The notes under the pieces: generated by a model
Databases searched by the model: none
Told to the model about the DNA's origin: nothing
Seen by the model: only the letters and a program-made list of their open reading frames with translations
NCBI GenBank assembly: GCA_030672545.1
Contig: DAOVGF010000020.1
Coordinates: forward strand, 1-19,430
From: Candidatus Aerophobota bacterium
GTDB taxonomy: Bacteria; Aerophobota; Aerophobia; Aerophobales; Aerophobaceae
Length of the DNA: 19,430 nt
Direction of reading: 5' to 3'
In this document: one piece after another, positions 1 through 6,716 of the stretch
How the letters are laid out: each line of letters begins with the position of its first letter
How positions within the stretch are numbered: position 1 is the stretch's first letter
Translations under genes and position numbers: made by a program

Positions 1-275
1 AGAGAAATAGCCGCAGTGGCGGGGCGTGATTTTTTCACGAAGGTGCCAATTCCCACTTGTCTTGAAATGTACCCATCTTCTTCTAAGAGACGAAGTGCCT
101 CTCTCAGAGTTCCTCGGCCGACTCCGAACTCTCTGGCCAGTTCGGGTTCGATAAGCATCCGGTCTCCAGGTTTAAGGACTCCTTCCTCAATAAGTCCGGC
201 AATTTTGTTACGTACTACGATTGGCAAAGGCTCTGTCGGACGGTTAATCCGTAAGTCCATTCTCTTATAGGCCAT
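1..275 (-). CDS. GntR-family transcriptional regulator, N-terminal part (runs off the left edge)
   Basis: The 91 visible codons, read leftward from ATG at 275, form a GntR-type winged helix. The pattern is an amphipathic first helix (about residues 18-32), the turn VLKPGDRM (33-40), a second helix ELAREFGVGRGTLREALRLL (45-64) and the wing DGYISRQVGIGTFV (67-80). This is the DNA-binding half of a metabolite-responsive repressor or activator. The ligand domain (FCD or UTRA) lies outside the window, so subfamily and effector cannot be assigned. In-frame ATGs occur at 290, 275 and 260. I favour 275 because GGTGA lies just upstream, but 290 is possible. The gene has its own promoter and a palindrome near its expected transcript start, which suggests autoregulation. 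Confidence 0.88.
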   Translation of the reverse strand, partial: MAYKRMDLRINRPTEPLPIVVRNKIAGLIEEGVLKPGDRMLIEPELAREFGVGRGTLREALRLLEEDGYISRQVGIGTFVKKSRPATAAIS

Positions 276-286
276 GATTTCACCAT

Positions 287-297
287 ACATAATATGT
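287..297. promoter_or_regulatory. Palindrome at the GntR-gene transcript start, possible operator
   Basis: ACATAATATGT is a perfect inverted repeat with a one-base centre, lying about 10-20 bases downstream of the predicted transcription start of the GntR gene. Short AT-rich palindromes are typical GntR-family operators, and the placement would fit autorepression. Operator function is inferred. Confidence 0.35.
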
Positions 298-312
298 CAT
301 ACTAATGATTTT

Positions 313-340
313 ATTATAAAAACTCTTTCTTCTATGTCAA
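313..340 (-). promoter_or_regulatory. Promoter of the GntR-family gene
   Basis: Read on the minus strand there is a perfect TTGACA (335-340), a 16-base spacer and a perfect TATAAT (313-318). Transcription would begin near 306, about 15-30 bases ahead of the possible start codons. This matches the housekeeping sigma consensus. Confidence 0.75.
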
Positions 341-477
341 GTTTTTTTCTGCAGTTCGCTGAAAAATCTCCAGGTATATTGCCCCGCCGAACGAAATGAG
401 GAATCTCGCTCCTGGCCATGGGAGAGAAGCACTATTAGGTTATTTAGGAAACGTACTACTAACCTGAGGCTAACCGG

Positions 478-1242
478 TTAGGCCCCGTTCCCGATAAGCT
501 GTTTCAGAAATTTATAACCTGAAATAAGCTGCTCGCTATGATAGGGAATGTAAAGGGAAGGTAGGATCTCCAGTTCCCTAAGACTGTTCCTGCCCACCCA
601 CAAGTTTTTGATATCATCAAGTTTTGAGTGAGATAAGTAGAGCATGGTTTTTATGGAACCCTTAGAGATGACTGTTGTTTTCTTGTCTTTAGCACATACC
701 GCACATAATAGGCCACCTCCCTCAACAGAAAAGTGACAAGTTTTGAGAGCTTCCAACTTTTTTCCGCAATCAAGACATTTTCTCAGGGCCGGTCCATAAC
801 CCAGGAGTTGCAAAAACTTCAGTTCAAATGCCCGGAGAAGTGTAATAAGTTTATCTTTGGAAAATTTCTCCAGCAGGGAAAGACTCTTGAGAAGAAGAAC
901 AAAAATAGCTAAATTTCTGTCGCGGAGGGGGGTAAGTTTAGCGGTTAATTCGGCTAAATAACCAGCGGACACCATCTTGAGGAGATCCTTTTTTATCTCA
1001 GGAAACAGGGAAATTAGCTGGCACTCACTGAGGGTATCAAGGTCAAGTTTTCTACTCTGGTAAGCCAGGATATCTATATAGGAAATTATCTGGGTAGTGG
1101 GGGCGAATCTACTCTTTAGTCTGCGGGCACCTTTAGCTACCAGTTTCACTCGGCCATACTTTTCTGAAAAGACTTCTATTATCTTATCCTGCTCAGCTAA
1201 CTCGTAATCTCGTAAAACTATAGCTCTGGTTTTATACAGCAT
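478..1242 (-). CDS. recO: DNA repair protein RecO
   Basis: A 254-residue protein of normal RecO length. It opens with the conserved N-terminal OB-fold segment (YKTRAIVLRDYELAEQDKII, then the GRVKLVAKGARR region, residues 3-41). A helical domain follows, with a C-terminal zinc site formed by C156-x2-C159 and C180-x2-C183. RecO binds single-stranded DNA and SSB and, with RecR, loads RecA onto SSB-coated gaps in the RecF pathway. It lies 24 bases downstream of recR on the same strand, so the two repair partners are very likely cotranscribed from the promoter at 1911-1938. The stop codon sits inside a 12-bp palindrome CTAACCGGTTAG (470-481), which lacks a T-run and is not a convincing terminator. 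Confidence 0.95.
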   Translation of the reverse strand: MLYKTRAIVLRDYELAEQDKIIEVFSEKYGRVKLVAKGARRLKSRFAPTTQIISYIDILAYQSRKLDLDTLSECQLISLFPEIKKDLLKMVSAGYLAELTAKLTPLRDRNLAIFVLLLKSLSLLEKFSKDKLITLLRAFELKFLQLLGYGPALRKCLDCGKKLEALKTCHFSVEGGGLLCAVCAKDKKTTVISKGSIKTMLYLSHSKLDDIKNLWVGRNSLRELEILPSLYIPYHSEQLISGYKFLKQLIGNGA

Positions 1243-1266
1243 TATTCCTTGAGAAGCTTGGTAGCG

Positions 1267-1875
1267 TTAGTTACTCCAGGTGAATTTGCGTCTTCCCTCA
1301 AAAGCCTGGGACAAAGTGAAGTCATCGGCAAACTCAAGATCTCCACCGGCAGGAAGACCAATGGCCAGGCGGGTTACCTCTACTTCCAGAGGGCTGAGAA
1401 TCCTTGAGATGTACATGGCTGTGGTCTCACCCTCCGGGTTAGGGTCAGTAGCCAGGAGAACCTCCCTCACTTTCCCCTTTCTTATTCTCTCTAATAGTCC
1501 TTTAATGTTGATCTCACCCGGTCCGATGCCCTTGACCGGAGAAATTACCCCACCTAAGACATGATATAAACCAGAGAACTTCCCCATTTTCTCAATAGCA
1601 ATAACATCTCGGGGTTGTTCTACCACACAGATGATACCTCGGTCTCTCTTTTCATCCTGGCAGATGGAACAAGGATTATCTTCAGTCAAATTGCCACAAA
1701 TGGCGCACTGTTTAACTTTTTTACTTACTTGATCAATGGCTTGAATTAAACTCTGATGCTCTTCTTTTGATGAGCGAACTAAGAACAAGGCCAGGCGTTG
1801 GGCACTTTTCCTCCCTATTCCTGGAAGCTTAGTGAGCTGACTTATCAAGTTCTCAATGGACTTTACTTTGTACAT
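1267..1875 (-). CDS. recR: Recombination mediator protein RecR
   Basis: A 202-residue protein with the full RecR layout. The helix-hairpin-helix LPGIGRKSAQR is at 17-27, the zinc finger uses C57, C60, C69 and C72, and a Toprim domain holds the acidic LLATDPNPEGE segment (about 140-150). The Walker-like C-terminal segment ends in FEGRRKF. RecR forms a DNA-clamp ring and partners RecO (and RecF) in RecA loading at gaps. The start is supported by GAGG five bases upstream of ATG 1875. It is the first gene of the recR-recO pair. In many bacteria recR follows dnaX and the YbaB gene. Here it instead faces a secreted DUF4097 protein across a divergent promoter. Confidence 0.96.
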   Translation of the reverse strand: MYKVKSIENLISQLTKLPGIGRKSAQRLALFLVRSSKEEHQSLIQAIDQVSKKVKQCAICGNLTEDNPCSICQDEKRDRGIICVVEQPRDVIAIEKMGKFSGLYHVLGGVISPVKGIGPGEINIKGLLERIRKGKVREVLLATDPNPEGETTAMYISRILSPLEVEVTRLAIGLPAGGDLEFADDFTLSQAFEGRRKFTWSN

Positions 1876-1910
1876 AACTACCTCGATGTTTTAAGTAATG
1901 ATTTATCTTA

Positions 1911-1938
1911 CTTATATATGAAATTAGCTCTCTGTCAA
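1911..1938 (-). promoter_or_regulatory. Promoter of recR-recO
   Basis: On the minus strand: TTGACA (1933-1938), a 16-base spacer and TATAAG (1911-1916). The expected start near 1904 gives a leader of about 30 bases before recR. The same elements recur in cassette copy 2. Confidence 0.7.
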
Positions 1939-2035
1939 ACATAGAAACCGGGTTTTCTGAAAAACCCAGGGTGTAGCCCCCACCGAAGCTGTTTTTCCAA
2001 CAGTGATCTCAAGGATTAGTCGTGTAATATCCATC

Positions 2036-2063
2036 TTGACAAGTGAGAAAATTCAAGTATGAA
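2036..2063 (+). promoter_or_regulatory. Promoter of the DUF4097 gene
   Basis: TTGACA (2036-2041), a 16-base spacer and TATGAA (2058-2063). The -10 box overlaps the upstream in-frame ATG at 2059, which rules out that ATG as the translation start for transcripts from this promoter. Copy 2 has the stronger -10 TATAAA at the same place. Confidence 0.65.
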
Positions 2064-2100
2064 AATCAAACAAGGGAAGACTGAGGGGGAGGTGACTCTG

Positions 2101-3006
2101 ATGACAAAAAGAAGCTGCGTGCTCTTGGTGACCGGTCTTCTTTGTCTCGTCTTGGCGGGTGCTGCTCTGGCTGCTCGAGTGGAACAAGTTGAGGAAAGAT
2201 ACTTTCCTCTGACAGAAGACGGTTCCGTTTCCCTGAAGAACGTGGCCGGAAAGATTCTCATTCACGCCTGGCAGAAAGAAGAGGTCAAGATGATGGCTAC
2301 CAAATCAGCAAGGGCACTCCGGGAGAAAGAAGCAGAAGAATTTCTGGAGAGAATTGAGATTGACGTTACGGCGCGGGAAGACCGCCTGGAAATTGTCACT
2401 CGTTACCCTATTTCTTCCTGGTGGAGTGGGCTTAAGTCTCTTTCTTATTCCACTGGGGTCGACTATGAGCTGTGGGTTCCTCGAGGTGCAGCGGTTCGCA
2501 CTGAATCCACCAGTGGAGATATAAGGATTGAGGAACGTTACAACTGTGTCCAGGCACATACGGTCAGCGGGGACATTGAACTAACCAGCATTTGGGGAGA
2601 TATCGATATAGGAACAACCAGTGGTAACATTCACACCGAGAATACAAAGGGAACTATTATCGCCCGCTCCATCAGCGGAGACATCAAGATCCTGGGAGCC
2701 AAAGGAGCTGCCCGGACCATGAAAACTGTCAGTGGAGATATTTTCGTCGAATTGGAGGAAATTGATGAAGCTGCTTCGCAGATGAATTTTAAGTCCATTT
2801 TTGGTGATATTGAGTTTTTTCTTCCCCCGGATGCCCAGGCCGACATAGATGTTGGTACTGTCTCTGGTAAAATCAGTACCGATTTTGAGATTACCATCCG
2901 GGGAACCATAGAAATAGGACGTGAGTTGCAAGCAACTATTGGGGAAGGGAGTGTGAGTATCGAGCTGAAAACCACGTCCGGCGACATTACCCTGAAAAAA
3001 TTGTAG
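2101..3006 (+). CDS. Secreted DUF4097 (putative adhesin-like beta-helix) protein
   Basis: A 301-residue protein when started at ATG 2101, which has GAGGTG seven bases upstream and is followed by a clear signal peptide (residues 1-24, ending in AGAALA before ARVEQ). The in-frame ATG 42 bases upstream lies within the promoter and would add 14 residues ahead of the signal peptide. The mature part begins with the family's N-terminal strand region (VSLKNVAGKILIHAWQKEEV). It then shows successive strand turns of the form SGDI, WGDI, SGNI and FGDI, about every 18-25 residues to the C-terminus, predicting a right-handed beta-helix outside the membrane. Family members are widespread and poorly characterised, often near envelope-stress or ABC-export genes. 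No catalytic residues are recognisable. Its promoter is shared in duplicate with the exporter locus. Confidence 0.85.
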   Translation: MTKRSCVLLVTGLLCLVLAGAALAARVEQVEERYFPLTEDGSVSLKNVAGKILIHAWQKEEVKMMATKSARALREKEAEEFLERIEIDVTAREDRLEIVTRYPISSWWSGLKSLSYSTGVDYELWVPRGAAVRTESTSGDIRIEERYNCVQAHTVSGDIELTSIWGDIDIGTTSGNIHTENTKGTIIARSISGDIKILGAKGAARTMKTVSGDIFVELEEIDEAASQMNFKSIFGDIEFFLPPDAQADIDVGTVSGKISTDFEITIRGTIEIGRELQATIGEGSVSIELKTTSGDITLKKL

Positions 3007-3335
3007 TTAGACGATCAAACTCCATACGTAATAGATCCTTTATTTTCATCTTTTTTCCTACACCGGCAAGGATGAAGTTTTTTCCATAGGCCTTCTCGAA
3101 TAATTTCCTATTCTTCCTTAAACCTAAATGTCTTGATGGCCACAATAAGCAAAACGAAAAACCAGATTTCTTTCTTGAAATCTCTATTTAGAGCTAGTCC
3201 TATACGTTCGATAGTGTTATTTCCATTCAATGCTCTTATGTTGTTTCTACCCCTATTGATTAATTTGTCTTTGTTTGGTAAATTCAATTCACTTAGACCC
3301 AAGAGGTTATTAAGAAAATAGAAAAAGGGATTTGA
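3007..3335. other. Gene-poor stretch holding a decayed duplication
   Basis: No intact gene is supported between the DUF4097 stop and the HPr-kinase-like reading frame. The only identifiable piece is the permease remnant at 3108-3164. An open minus-strand frame of 79 codons (3108-3347) consists of that remnant fused to a sequence without recognisable motif, so I regard it as fortuitous. From about 3007 to 3105 a minus-strand frame reads like protein (for example FEKAYGKNFILAGVGKK) but has no start, no intact end and no family I recognise. Confidence 0.5.
3108..3164 (-). pseudogene. Remnant of an ABC-2 permease C-terminus
   Basis: Bases 3106-3165 match 4501-4560, the 3' end of the intact exporter permease, at 57 of 60 positions and in the same orientation. 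Both encode the identical 18-residue tail WFFVLLIVAIKTFRFKEE plus a TAG stop. All three differences are synonymous (TTT/TTC twice, AGG/AGA once). Similarity ends abruptly on both sides. This is the tail of a second permease gene whose body is gone. The synonymous-only differences suggest it diverged while still under protein-level selection, before the deletion. Confidence 0.85.
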
Positions 3336-3530
3336 GAGCTGCCACAAAAAGAAATATTCCTGAGTGTTTATGGTAAAAGAATCCAGGTTCTCAGTGAGAA
3401 TACCTCCATTCTCGAGGAGATTGGGAGGGATTTTTCCTTCTTCTCTTCCAGTGTTGATAGGGCTCCGGACTTTACTGTCCGGGCTTACCTTACTATCCTA
3501 CCTGCCAAGAAATCTCGTTTCTTTCATCTA
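3336..3530 (+). other. In-frame N-terminal extension of the HPr-kinase-like gene, without ATG, GTG or TTG
   Basis: The frame of the downstream gene stays open back to a TGA at 3333-3335. The 65 extra codons look like the expected N-terminal domain of this family (FLSVYGKRIQVLSEN, EEIGRDFSFF, APDFTVRAYL). No ATG, GTG or TTG occurs in this stretch. The best candidate is CTG at 3339, eight bases after AAGGGA (3325-3330). Alternatively the true 5' end was lost when the adjacent permease remnant was formed, leaving a truncated gene that can start only at 3531 or 3534. Confidence 0.55.
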
Positions 3531-4385
3531 ATGATGAAAACCCGGGATTTTGTCTGCTATGAGACCCAGGGCATCAAGCACGTCTACTACAGCTCTAATG
3601 ATTATGTACGATATGATTACCGAAGAAACATTGCTGCGGTTTACTCAGAAGACTCAGACCGCCTTCATGAACTAGTCTATTTAGTTTTGGTATCAAAAGT
3701 GGGAGAACTGATGGAAGAAATTGGATTTCACAGAATTCATGCTCTCGGATTCTCCTATCAGGGGAAAGGAGTACTTTTTGTTAGTCCCATGGGAGGTGGT
3801 AAGACTACCCTTGGTTTGAGTCTGCTGAAGTCTTTTCCTATCAGGCTTGTTTCTGATGATACACCTTTGCTTGACAGTCAGTGCAAGCTTCATCCCTTTC
3901 CTCTGCGCATCGGAGTACGGGTTGACGCGCCAATCCCTTTTCCTGTTGATCGTCTGGATCTGAGACATTTTAAGCGGCGCCAGTTTGAGGATAAGGTACT
4001 CATTGACATTGATTTTTTCCAGGGCAAAATTGAGAAGAACTCAGTCAGGCTTTACTGTCTTCTTATCGGCAAAATACCAGGCAGTAGAAAGGAGAAATGT
4101 TCCATTCGGCCAGCCAACCACCTGATATTACTACCTGTTCTTCTCAAGAATCTTGTTCTGGGAATAGGGATAGCTCAGGTTAAGGAATACTTTCTTAAAA
4201 GAAGTGCTTCAGACTTCTGCGGGAAAATCGCTGTTGTCCTGCAAAGACTCTTCTTGTGCTTAAGAATTATCCTGAAATGTAGGTCATTCATAGTTACTCT
4301 AGGAAACGATTCTCATAATAACGCCAGTACCGTAATAGATTTCCTGGATGGCCGCAGCGGGGGACCTTACCCGGATGGTGGTTAA
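3531..4385 (+). CDS. HPr-kinase-like P-loop protein
   Basis: A 284-residue frame counted from the first ATG. The real protein probably starts about 64 codons earlier (see 3336-3530). Numbering from ATG 3531, it has the HPr-kinase-type core: H70 in HALGFSYQGKG, a Walker A loop SPMGGGKTT (85-93), an acidic SDD (108-110) and the family segment FPLRIGV (123-129). The C-terminal half is variable and helical. Proteins of this type resemble the ATP-binding core of HPr kinase/phosphorylase but occur outside the phosphotransferase system, often beside peptide-modification or nucleotidyltransferase genes. Their substrate is mostly unknown and none is evident here. No HPr gene is in the window. It converges on the exporter permease, with a hairpin between the two. 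The missing start makes its functional state uncertain. Confidence 0.7.
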   Translation: MMKTRDFVCYETQGIKHVYYSSNDYVRYDYRRNIAAVYSEDSDRLHELVYLVLVSKVGELMEEIGFHRIHALGFSYQGKGVLFVSPMGGGKTTLGLSLLKSFPIRLVSDDTPLLDSQCKLHPFPLRIGVRVDAPIPFPVDRLDLRHFKRRQFEDKVLIDIDFFQGKIEKNSVRLYCLLIGKIPGSRKEKCSIRPANHLILLPVLLKNLVLGIGIAQVKEYFLKRSASDFCGKIAVVLQRLFLCLRIILKCRSFIVTLGNDSHNNASTVIDFLDGRSGGPYPDGG

Positions 4386-4417
4386 TCAAAGCATTACTCT
4401 ACCAATTCAACGGTGTT

Positions 4418-4448
4418 CTGAGAAACTGAATGGTGGGAGTTTTCTCAG
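4418..4448. terminator. Hairpin between convergent genes
   Basis: CTGAGAAACT and AGTTTTCTCAG pair as a 10-bp stem with one bulged base and a 10-base loop. It lies between the HPr-kinase-like gene and the oppositely oriented exporter permease, where a bidirectional terminator is expected. There is no long T-run, so terminator strength is uncertain. Confidence 0.45.
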
Positions 4449-4502
4449 ATTCTTGATATGGGTCTCACCGTGGTTCGGCTTCAAAAAGTCCTGATTGATC
4501 TC

Positions 4503-5645
4503 CTATTCTTCCTTAAATCTGAATGTCTTGATGGCCACAATAAGCAAAACAAAAAACCAGGCTCCTAAGAATAAAAGCTGCCTTCTCAGATCAAAGAGAT
4601 CACTTCCCTCAATTGATATTTTGCGCAGCGCATCTATTAGAGGAGTGAGAGGAAGATAATCTACCACCGAAGCCATAATCTTGGGCATTGTCTCTTTGGG
4701 GAAAAAGGTCCCTGAGAGGAAAAGCATGGGCATAGTAACCAACATAGCTACCGACTCAACTGCTCTGGTACTCTTCACCAGGCCGGCAATAATGAATCCG
4801 ATATTCAGGAACAGAGCACAACCGAATAAGGCAACAACAAAAACCAGGAGGTAACTTCCCACAAAAGTCACCTTAAATACAACAATAGAGATGAATAAGA
4901 TTATTGTTACCTGAATAACAGAAATAACCAGGAATCCACCAATTTGGGCAATTAAGAAATGACTTGTCTTAAGGGGAGTAGCAAAAAGACGTTTGAGAAT
5001 CTTTTTCTCTCTTGCCTCAGCAATATCGCTGGCTATCCCGGTAACTGCCGACATCATAATGGCCATAGCCAAGATTCCCGGAATTAAGATATCCAAATAG
5101 TCAATATTTCGGGATTTTAGTGACTTCTTATCTAGAAAGAAGAGTTCGGGAGCACCTACAGCTTTGAGATTGGCATAAGCAACAAACTGATCGAGAATGC
5201 CGAAAATTAGAGGGTTGAGCTGGGCATTTGTTTCATCATAATAGACTTCAATGGGAATGCTGAGTTCTTGGGGAATCTCTTCCGTTCTCTGGAGATTTCC
5301 CCTGACCGGAAATTCCTCTTTCTTTGGTCTCTTGAAGCTCTCGGGGATAATGAGGATAAAATCCAAATCCCCTTTTCCCAGACTTTCCTTGGTTTTAGTT
5401 ACATTCGGCTCATCTTGATGAATCCTCAATATCTCAATTTTTTTGAGTCCCTCAACAAAACTCGAAGATTCATCTGATTTTGCCTGATCAATCACCGCTA
5501 GGTGGGAAGTCCCCATTTTCTCAAAATCGATAAGACTAAAGATTATCACGAACATTATGGGGAAGAGTATGGTCCAAAAAAGAGCCTGTTTGTCTCGGAC
5601 GAATGTTTTCAAATCACAAAAGAATAACTTGAAGATTGATTTCAT
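4503..5645 (-). CDS. ABC-2 family exporter permease
   Basis: A 380-residue membrane subunit. One N-terminal membrane helix (about 20-40) is followed by a large extracytoplasmic loop (about 45-190) and a cluster of about five helices (about 190-375) ending in the tail IVAIKTFRFKEE. This is the ABC-2 (YhfP/DrrB-like) layout of drug, lipid or polysaccharide exporters with a one-plus-five helix topology. Its start is four bases after the stop of the ATPase gene, so the two are translationally linked and form one exporter, probably as a permease homodimer with two ATPase copies. The substrate cannot be deduced. The last 60 bases of the gene recur at 3106-3165. Confidence 0.9.
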   Translation of the reverse strand: MKSIFKLFFCDLKTFVRDKQALFWTILFPIMFVIIFSLIDFEKMGTSHLAVIDQAKSDESSSFVEGLKKIEILRIHQDEPNVTKTKESLGKGDLDFILIIPESFKRPKKEEFPVRGNLQRTEEIPQELSIPIEVYYDETNAQLNPLIFGILDQFVAYANLKAVGAPELFFLDKKSLKSRNIDYLDILIPGILAMAIMMSAVTGIASDIAEAREKKILKRLFATPLKTSHFLIAQIGGFLVISVIQVTIILFISIVVFKVTFVGSYLLVFVVALFGCALFLNIGFIIAGLVKSTRAVESVAMLVTMPMLFLSGTFFPKETMPKIMASVVDYLPLTPLIDALRKISIEGSDLFDLRRQLLFLGAWFFVLLIVAIKTFRFKEE

Positions 5646-5649
5646 AGTC

Positions 5650-6402
5650 TCATTCCCTTAAGGTATGGCCGGTTAAGTCTAAGAAGACATCCTCCAAATT
5701 AGCCTCAGTTTCGACAACTTTCTTCTTGAATCCCTTGACCAGAAGTTGCTTGATGAGATTACCGGGGGTATCCAAAGCAATAATCTTACCGTAATCCAGA
5801 ATAGCAACCCGGTTACATAATCTTTCGGCTTCCTCCATATAATGAGTGGTCAAGAGTATAGTTTTGCCTTCTCTATTTATTTGCTGGATCAATCTCCAAG
5901 TATGACGTCGGGCTTGAGGATCAAGACCGGTGGTGGGCTCATCTAGGAATAATAGAAGGGGCTCACAGACTAAAGCGGCGGCCAAACTCAACCTTTGTTT
6001 TTGTCCTCCTGAAAGCTTGCCCACAAGAGCTTTTTTCTTTTCTTCCAAACCAGTCAAAGCTATAAGTTTTTCTAAGTCTCTGGATCTCTTGTAGAAAGAG
6101 CTCAGAAGGTCCAATGTCTCCCAAATGGTCAAAAGATCATAAAAGGACCCTTCTTGCAGTTGAACTCCAATCATTTCTTTGAGCTTGTGAGGGTTTTTCC
6201 GAACATCAACATTCAGAGCCTTCACCTCCCCTGACTCAATCGGTCTTATTCCCTCAATCATTTCTACGGTAGTGGTTTTACCAGCTCCGTTTGGCCCCAA
6301 AAGACCAAAGACCTCTCCCTCCTCAACTTTAAAGGAAATACCATCTACCGCTGTTACCGAACTATAGGTTTTGCGCAGTTTATCCACTTGCAAAACTAAC
6401 AT
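5650..6402 (-). CDS. ABC exporter ATP-binding protein
   Basis: A 250-residue nucleotide-binding subunit with all motifs intact: Walker A GPNGAGKTT (36-44), Q-loop Q83, signature LSGGQ (130-134), Walker B LLFLDE (D154, E155), D-loop GLDP and switch H187 in TTHYMEE. The C-terminal ANLEDVFLDLTGH segment is typical of the DrrA/CcmA-type ATPases that pair with ABC-2 permeases. The start at 6402 has GGAG seven bases upstream. It is the first gene of the two-gene exporter operon driven by the leftward promoter of cassette copy 2, with a leader of about 105 bases. It powers the exporter and is not the missing ATPase type for the sugar importers further right. Confidence 0.94.
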   Translation of the reverse strand: MLVLQVDKLRKTYSSVTAVDGISFKVEEGEVFGLLGPNGAGKTTTVEMIEGIRPIESGEVKALNVDVRKNPHKLKEMIGVQLQEGSFYDLLTIWETLDLLSSFYKRSRDLEKLIALTGLEEKKKALVGKLSGGQKQRLSLAAALVCEPLLLFLDEPTTGLDPQARRHTWRLIQQINREGKTILLTTHYMEEAERLCNRVAILDYGKIIALDTPGNLIKQLLVKGFKKKVVETEANLEDVFLDLTGHTLRE

Positions 6403-6514
6403 AACTTATCTCCAGACGTGATGGTGTCTTGGGTCCTCCCCGGGGCTAAGGAATGAGGGAACTCCGTCATTCGATAAGGGGAAAAATGAGCCCAGCCAAT
6501 AGTGATTCATCTTA

Positions 6515-6542
6515 CTTATATATGAAATTAGCTCTCTGTCAA
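6515..6542 (-). promoter_or_regulatory. Promoter of the ABC exporter operon
   Basis: On the minus strand: TTGACA (6537-6542), a 16-base spacer and TATAAG (6515-6520), identical to the recR promoter of copy 1. Confidence 0.7.
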
Positions 6543-6640
6543 ACATAGAACTTCGGTTTCCTGGAAAAACCCAGGGTGTAGTCCCCACCGAAGCTGTCCC
6601 CCCGGCAGTGATTTTAATGATTAGTGGTGCGATGGCCGCC

Positions 6641-6668
6641 TTGACAAGTGAGGAAATTCAAGTATAAA
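6641..6668 (+). promoter_or_regulatory. Promoter of the secreted three-domain protein gene
   Basis: TTGACA (6641-6646), a 16-base spacer and TATAAA (6663-6668). An upstream in-frame GTG at 6648 lies inside this promoter, so it is not the gene's start. Confidence 0.72.
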
Positions 6669-6716
6669 AGGCAAACAAGGGGAGAAAGAGAGATCTCTGG
6701 GTCAAGGAGGATTAAA

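Larger units (their letters stand above)
1897..2080. repeat. Divergent-promoter cassette, copy 1
   Basis: This segment aligns along nearly its whole length with 6501-6686 in the same orientation, including 42 identical bases (1905-1946 versus 6509-6550). It carries a leftward promoter, a hairpin (GGGTTTT-ctga-AAAACCC, 1950-1967), a conserved core (AAAAACCCAGGGTGTAG, then CCCCACCGAAGCTGT) and a rightward promoter. In this copy the left output is recR-recO and the right output is the DUF4097 gene. Confidence 0.9.
6501..6686. repeat. Divergent-promoter cassette, copy 2
   Basis: Second copy of 1897-2080, same orientation, about 4.6 kb away. It keeps both promoters, the conserved core and a hairpin (GGTTTCC/GGAAAAACC with one bulge, about 6554-6572). 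It additionally has CTTCGGT (6551-6557) able to pair with ACCGAAG (6587-6593). Left output is the ABC exporter, right output is the secreted three-domain protein. Confidence 0.9.

Noticed and set aside
341..470. Intergenic sequence resembling dispersed GAGATTCCTCA-TTTCGTTCGG repeats of other genomes
   Set aside because: Only one copy is present in the window and the resemblance is from memory, so no repeat is called.
1950..2035. Riboswitch within the cassette core
   Set aside because: The core lies between divergent promoters and is not transcribed as a leader by either. It matches no riboswitch consensus I know; a protein-binding region is more likely.
2059..2100. Upstream in-frame ATG of the DUF4097 gene
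   Set aside because: It overlaps the -10 box, lacks a ribosome site and would put 14 polar residues before a good signal peptide; ATG 2101 has GAGGTG at proper spacing.
2305..2987. Open frames antisense to the DUF4097 gene
   Set aside because: They have no ribosome sites or recognisable domains and mirror the repeated SGDI codons of the real gene.
3007..3105. Protein-like minus-strand frame beside the permease remnant
   Set aside because: It reads smoothly for about 33 codons but has no start or family match. It could be another gene fragment; the evidence is too thin to call.
3108..3347. 79-codon minus-strand frame ending in the permease tail
   Set aside because: Only the last 18 codons are homologous to a protein; the rest has no recognisable motif, and the frame is best seen as a remnant joined to unrelated sequence.
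6648..6716. Upstream in-frame GTG of the three-domain protein gene
   Set aside because: It lies between the -35 and -10 boxes; ATG 6717 has a perfect AGGAGG and starts a signal peptide.
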